DNA of 6,525 nt from Novosphingobium sp. (GTDB taxonomy: Bacteria; Pseudomonadota; Alphaproteobacteria; Sphingomonadales; Sphingomonadaceae): assembly GCA_030830245.1 (NCBI GenBank), contig JAURNJ010000019.1, positions 1-6,525 of the forward strand, read 5' to 3'. Both the position numbers and the translations under genes were made by a program. Positions within the stretch are counted from its first letter, which is position 1. Each line of letters starts with the position of its first letter. Positions 6,321-6,525 of the stretch are shown piece after piece. Below the pieces are notes generated by a model. It did not search any database. It was not told the DNA's origin and saw only the letters and a program-made list of their open reading frames with translations.

Positions 6321-6368
6321 CTCGATCGTTCATACACTCGATCGTTCATACACTCGATCGTTCATACA
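6321..6368. repeat. Three perfect tandem copies of a 16-bp unit upstream of the last gene
   Basis: The unit CTCGATCGTTCATACA occurs at 6321-6336, 6337-6352 and 6353-6368 with no mismatch. The array ends 26 bases before the ATG at 6395. Each unit contains the palindrome CGATCG and, including flanking bases, an imperfect dyad related to TGnnCGATCGnnCA. The 16-base period is close to one and a half helical turns, so successive sites face opposite sides of the DNA. Iterated operators for a dimeric repressor, or a leader RNA with several self-complementary CGAUCG segments, are both possible. TTGCTC at 6308-6313 with CATACA at 6331-6336 (17-base spacing) is a weak promoter possibility that would overlap the array. 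Confidence 0.9.
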
Positions 6369-6381
6369 AGAGCAATCTTAC

Positions 6382-6389
6382 AGGAGAGG
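6382..6389 (+). promoter_or_regulatory. Strong ribosome binding site of the last gene
   Basis: AGGAGAGG, followed by A, ends five bases before the ATG at 6395. It is the best Shine-Dalgarno match in the window and fixes the start of the partial secreted-protein gene. Confidence 0.75.
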
Positions 6390-6394
6390 ACGCC

Positions 6395-6525
6395 ATGAGG
6401 AACACCGTCAGCAAGAATCCGTTCGCCAGCCGCAACGCGCGCATGGCAGCCATTCTGTGCGCGTCGGCACTGACCGCACCGTTTGCCGCGACACCGGCGC
6501 TTGCCCAGTCGGCTGACGACACCGC
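6395..6525 (+). CDS. N-terminal part of an exported protein (3' partial), family unknown
   Basis: Forty-three codons are visible, beginning MRNTVSKNPFASRNARMA and continuing to the window edge. The start has basic residues (Arg2, Lys7, Arg13, Arg16), a hydrophobic core at about 17-33 and a signal-peptidase I site after ALA at 35-37 (ALA-QSADDT). The protein is therefore probably exported to the periplasm or outer membrane. No cysteine follows the cleavage site, so it is not a lipoprotein. In sphingomonads, TonB-dependent receptors often begin this way, but nothing beyond the signal peptide is visible, so that is only a guess. The strong ribosome binding site and the elaborate upstream repeats suggest high, regulated expression. 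Confidence 0.8.
   Translation, partial: MRNTVSKNPFASRNARMAAILCASALTAPFAATPALAQSADDT

Noticed and set aside
5716..6349. Minus-strand frames (5716-6213 and 6056-6349) with GTRTRTSKAQGILSPRR or GRRDSNPHEQSSGDFKSP
   Set aside because: These peptides are the familiar spurious translations of the antisense of a leucine tRNA; the tRNA at 6094-6178 explains them.
6321..6368. Tandem repeats considered as a CRISPR array
   Set aside because: The units are 16 bp and directly abutting with no spacers, and no cas gene is present.
6326..6368. GTTC half-sites in the tandem repeats considered as an alphaproteobacterial LexA box
   Set aside because: The expected form is GTTC-N7-GTTC; here successive GTTC are separated by 12 bases.

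Overview
The window is a compact, GC-rich bacterial chromosome segment with strongly GC-biased third codon positions. It most resembles an alphaproteobacterium of the order Sphingomonadales. That placement is inference from the look of the DXS N-terminus (MTxxPxTPLLDTV-type), the alphaproteobacterial form of IHF-beta ([11 protein letters not shown]...[13 protein letters not shown]) and the gene style; no database search was run.

Layout, left to right. (1) The last 20 codons of an unidentified plus-strand gene overlap the start of a peptide-methionine (S)-S-oxide reductase (MsrA) by one base. This MsrA carries a lipoprotein-like signal peptide. (2) A Fur-superfamily regulator of Zur type follows 37 bases later. 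(3) A strong hairpin at 1268-1301 separates it from dxs, the first enzyme of the MEP isoprenoid pathway. (4) dxs meets a minus-strand NnrU-family membrane protein tail to tail, with one base between the stop codons. (5) That protein lies 31 bases downstream of, and probably in one operon with, a POT-family proton-coupled oligopeptide transporter. (6) A 191-base divergent intergenic region holds a perfect 10-bp inverted repeat. It separates the transporter from ihfB (integration host factor beta) on the plus strand. (7) A complete class II tRNA-Leu with anticodon UAA follows. (8) A 216-base non-coding region, visibly richer in A+T, contains a short palindrome, a 20-base-period direct repeat and three perfect tandem copies of a 16-bp unit. 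It leads into the first 43 codons of an exported protein that runs off the right edge.

The genes do not form one pathway. They are housekeeping or stress functions: repair of oxidised methionine in the envelope, metal-dependent regulation, isoprenoid precursor supply, peptide uptake, nucleoid architecture and a rare-codon tRNA. I see no transposase, integrase, CRISPR array or toxin-antitoxin pair, and no convincing undescribed multi-gene system. The part least explained by known annotation is the repeat-rich control region upstream of the truncated secreted protein at the right end. Smaller oddities are an MsrA without a resolving cysteine and an extra N-terminal hydrophobic segment on the peptide transporter.
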